A stretch of 34,119 nucleotides of DNA from an uncultured Bacteroidales bacterium (GTDB lineage Bacteria; Bacteroidota; Bacteroidia; Bacteroidales; P3): the NCBI GenBank assembly GCA_900319865.1, contig ONQD01000043.1:1-34119 (forward strand). The letters run 5' to 3'. The notes below the pieces were generated by a model. It searched no databases and was not told where the DNA came from. It saw only the letters and a list, made by a program, of their open reading frames with translations. Of the stretch, positions 32,166 to 34,119 are shown in pieces; within the stretch, counting starts at the first letter, position 1; every line of letters begins with the position of its first letter. The translations under genes were made by a program, and so were the position numbers.

Positions 32166-33173
32166 ATGGTCTTGGCAACGCTATATAATCCATCGAACAT
32201 GAAGAAACTCCCCTGTGGAGAGCCGTACATCAACCAGTGCACGAGCGACTACAATGAGCGATTCACTTTCACCGGCAATGACCCCCGTAAGGGGTGGCGA
32301 ACACCGTTGAGTAAAGTAAAATACCGTGAGCAACGCGACAAGGAGAAAGAAAGGTCCCGCGGTCCTTTCGCCAGCGAGCGAGGCGACGAGCCGAGGAGCG
32401 GAATACCATATTGCTCTGTCTACTCATATACATATTTCGGCGCAAGGTACATGGATCATGAGTTGATGACCATGTGGCTGAGCGTCGACCCAATGGCGGA
32501 CAAGTATCCCGGCATTTCTCCTTATGCCTATTGCGCTTGGAATCCTGTGAAACTGTTGGACCCTCCCACAGAATCAGCTGCTGCAAAAGTTAGGGCGAAT
32601 GCTGTAGATATGTTTGGAGAATCACATGTGGGGGAAATATACAATAAAGGAGATGAAAAACATCCTAATTATGCATTTCTTGTATATGATTATGGTAAAG
32701 ATAATTATGAAAGACCCTCATCCAAAGGAGTATGGGCATATAAACCAGATAAATGTGTTGACTCTAAATTCGATTTGTTTTTATATGCAACATTTAAAGC
32801 CGAGAAAGAATGGTCCTTTAATGGGTCATTCTCTATAGGAGGACAATGTGGAGTTGATGTAGGTTGTGTAAACCTTGGTATTAACATTAGTTCTATTGAT
32901 TTGGTTGGAATAGATTGGGATTGGGGTAAAGGAAAGGTTGACACCTATCATTGTGAAGAAAATAATGCAAGAGGAACAAGAGGCGTGTCGTTGGGATTGT
33001 TTACTTTGGCTGGACAAACTTACGAAGGTGGAGATTATTTTGATGAGGCTTCAAAGAGAACCAATGTATTGGGTGTAGGTGTCGGCCAAAGCAAAGGACA
33101 ATGGAATATTACTTTGGGTGTTACTGCAATATTAGGAATTCAAATTAGTATTTCTTCAAAGATAAAAAAATGA
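32166..33173 (+). CDS. Truncated Rhs core with toxin-like C-terminal region
   Basis: 335 residues. The start of the Rhs-like part is GEPYINQCTSDYNERFTFTG (about 17-37). The Rhs-associated core signature is YTYFGARYMDHELMTMWLSV followed by DPMADKYPGISPYAYCAWNP (about 86-128). All N-terminal YD-repeats are missing, so this is an orphan tip, not a full Rhs protein. About 43 extra residues (KVKYREQRDKEKERS...) split the core between FTFTG and YFGARY, where the family has ~9. After KLLDP, DNA becomes markedly AT-rich. The remaining ~205 residues (ESAAAKVRANAVDMFGESHV to ILGIQISISSKIKK) match no toxin family I know and look beta-rich and Gly-rich. A start at 32199 is possible. The next gene overlaps the stop by 4 nt, the position of an immunity gene. 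Confidence 0.82.
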   Translation: MVLATLYNPSNMKKLPCGEPYINQCTSDYNERFTFTGNDPRKGWRTPLSKVKYREQRDKEKERSRGPFASERGDEPRSGIPYCSVYSYTYFGARYMDHELMTMWLSVDPMADKYPGISPYAYCAWNPVKLLDPPTESAAAKVRANAVDMFGESHVGEIYNKGDEKHPNYAFLVYDYGKDNYERPSSKGVWAYKPDKCVDSKFDLFLYATFKAEKEWSFNGSFSIGGQCGVDVGCVNLGINISSIDLVGIDWDWGKGKVDTYHCEENNARGTRGVSLGLFTLAGQTYEGGDYFDEASKRTNVLGVGVGQSKGQWNITLGVTAILGIQISISSKIKK

Positions 33174-33460
33174 AAAAAACAATAGAATGTGAGTGTACGT
33201 TTGAAAGACTCCGTCCGAGAATTAGATTTGTTCCGGGACAAGGAATCGAGGCTTCAGTACATTTGTTTCAAATAATAAACTGTCTCAGTAAAGGCCGCAA
33301 GATTGCCAGGAGAAAGACCATCCGACAATGCCAGAAGTGTGGAAAATACTCAGTAGAATGCCCCTACTGTCACCAAAACAGTGTGACGACACAACTGCCA
33401 GATATCATTCAATGTCCTCATTGCGGCAAAGTTTATCAGGTTCGACTTTTTGAACTATAG
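33170..33460 (+). CDS. Small zinc-ribbon protein, candidate immunity protein
   Basis: 96 residues, starting with ATGA overlapping the Rhs-tip stop codon. The N-terminal half is basic (FERLRPRIRFVPGQGIEASV, SKGRKIARRKTIR). The C-terminal half has three CxxC pairs: CQKC (54-57), CPYCH (64-67) and CPHCG (82-85), so it should bind zinc in one or two ribbons. Two more Cys lie at 7 and 9. No signal peptide is seen, so it is cytoplasmic. Overlap with the toxin-like gene and shared AT-rich composition suggest a toxin/immunity pair; equally it could be an unrelated small nucleic-acid-binding protein. I recognise no named family. Confidence 0.72.
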   Translation: MKKTIECECTFERLRPRIRFVPGQGIEASVHLFQIINCLSKGRKIARRKTIRQCQKCGKYSVECPYCHQNSVTTQLPDIIQCPHCGKVYQVRLFEL

Positions 33461-33463
33461 GGC

Positions 33464-33562
33464 ATGGGAATTGAAGACAATAGTGCCAAAGGTGACCGAG
33501 ACAAATATCTTCGTTGTGTCGGGCCAGACAAAGGTAGATTCTGGGAAGTTATTGTGAATTGA
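33464..33562 (+). pseudogene. Decayed C-terminal fragment of a second AlbA_2/HATPase protein
   Basis: A 32-codon open frame ending in YLRCVGPDKGRFWEVIVN, which aligns with the C-terminus of the 30774-32162 protein (VLCRVGPDKGGHWEIIKEV). Nothing of the rest of that protein is present upstream; the zinc-ribbon gene ends 4 bp before. It is probably a relic left by recombination or by insertion of the Rhs-tip segment. Confidence 0.7.
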
Positions 33563-34119
33563 TATTGATGAAAAACTTATATTCCCCGACTGGACGGATG
33601 TTCAGACTCGTGCTTATATGCCCGATCCAGCGGATGTTCCATGCCGTGCCGTTGGATTTGCAATCCAGACCCATTGAGTATAAGCCGTTTGGATAAAATC
33701 GTACCTTTTCACAAGAAGATGCAAAACCATATACACAAAAAAATACAATGATTCGACTAGAAGTCACTGCTCTTCAGCCTAAAGCCCCAACTGAACCAGT
33801 AGTCTCCACAATAGACACATTCTTATACTTCGTCAGCCTATCTCAAATCTTTCTCCTATGTTCTCCAGCCCCCTAGTTTACTACCATGGAGTCTGTTTAA
33901 AAAGTTATAAGCATCTTTTTCATGGTATTTGTTTTCTTTTGTGATAATACCGCACATGTTTTCCCTGGAAGTGTTTTGACGATTTTAGACGCTGAGATGT
34001 GGAAAAAATATATTATATTCTATTACTGTCCGCTAAACAATAATGTGTAGCAGATAATAGTTTGATTGTTATAATAAAGACGCTTTCATGTTTCAGGACA
34101 AGCCCCCCTGCTCAATGGA
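33563..34119. other. Terminal AT-rich region without recognisable genes
   Basis: 557 bp to the window edge. It holds the right copy of the hairpin repeat (33654-33673) and otherwise only AT-rich sequence with no convincing frame. The stretch from about 34020 (TACTGTCCGCTAAAC) to the edge resembles the terminal region of insertion sequences, but no transposase frame is visible within the window. Confidence 0.4.
33654..33673. repeat. Dispersed hairpin repeat, right copy (inverted)
   Basis: GGATTTGCAATCCAGACCCA is the near-complement of the copy at 30665-30683 and contains the small hairpin GGATT-TGC-AATCC. The two copies flank the AlbA_2/HATPase, Rhs-tip and zinc-ribbon genes in opposite orientation. 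Confidence 0.5.

Overview
The window comes from a Bacteroidota chromosome, most likely order Bacteroidales. Three kinds of evidence support this. Two surface proteins end in a type IX secretion (T9SS) type A sorting domain. Promoters follow the Bacteroidetes pattern TTG-N17-20-TAnnTTTG, with few Shine-Dalgarno sites. The gene content also fits: type III glutamine synthetase, CreD plus DUF4153, a BspA-like leucine-rich-repeat protein, and an Rhs core of the Bacteroidales type. Most of the window is moderately GC-rich. The last ~4.5 kb (from about 29.6 kb) is clearly more AT-rich and looks accessory.

Layout. 1-3.4 kb (minus strand): the 5' three quarters of pyrG (CTP synthase), preceded by a glnN (GSIII) gene that carries an internal frame-breaking deletion. 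3.57-3.77 kb: a ~200-bp MITE-like element with 14-bp inverted ends. 3.8-7.3 kb (minus): a lipoprotein alpha/beta hydrolase, a pentapeptide-repeat protein, a two-gene cell-envelope pair and an unknown membrane-anchored protein. 7.7-8.7 kb (minus): a six-helix membrane protein and a small winged-helix regulator. 9.4-12.3 kb: a secreted LRR protein divergent from an ECF-like sigma factor fused to a membrane helix and a C-terminal extracytoplasmic domain. 12.7-15.5 kb (minus): a polytopic membrane protein and an NhaC-type antiporter. 16.3-21.1 kb (plus): a 1574-residue multidomain T9SS adhesin. 21.6-24.7 kb (plus): an MBL-fold hydrolase, Vsr endonuclease, O6-alkylguanine-DNA alkyltransferase and an ADP-ribosylglycohydrolase. 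24.9-29.0 kb (plus): a second membrane-protein/winged-helix pair followed by creD and a DUF4153 membrane protein. 29.4 kb: tRNA-Ala(GGC). 30-33.6 kb (plus): a small secreted protein, an AlbA_2/HATPase regulator, a truncated Rhs tip with a C-terminal toxin-like region, an overlapping zinc-ribbon protein, and the decayed C-terminus of a second AlbA_2/HATPase protein.

How the genes may work together. The two membrane-protein/winged-helix cassettes appear to be paralogous. Each has a 17-bp dyad (6-5-6) at its promoter, and the 24.9-kb dyad is repeated at the creD promoter. This suggests one local regulator controls its own operon and the creD-DUF4153 envelope operon. The sigma-membrane fusion and the divergent LRR gene may form an envelope-sensing pair. 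Vsr and the alkyltransferase both act on lesions that lead to G:T mispairs. The Rhs tip plus the gene overlapping its stop codon by 4 nt has the organisation of a polymorphic toxin/immunity module, but neither C-terminal domain is one I recognise. This is the best candidate in the window for an undescribed system. Three related hairpin-rich REP-like elements, a MITE and several inverted repeats sit between the genes. All functional names rest on reading motifs by eye; no database search was possible.
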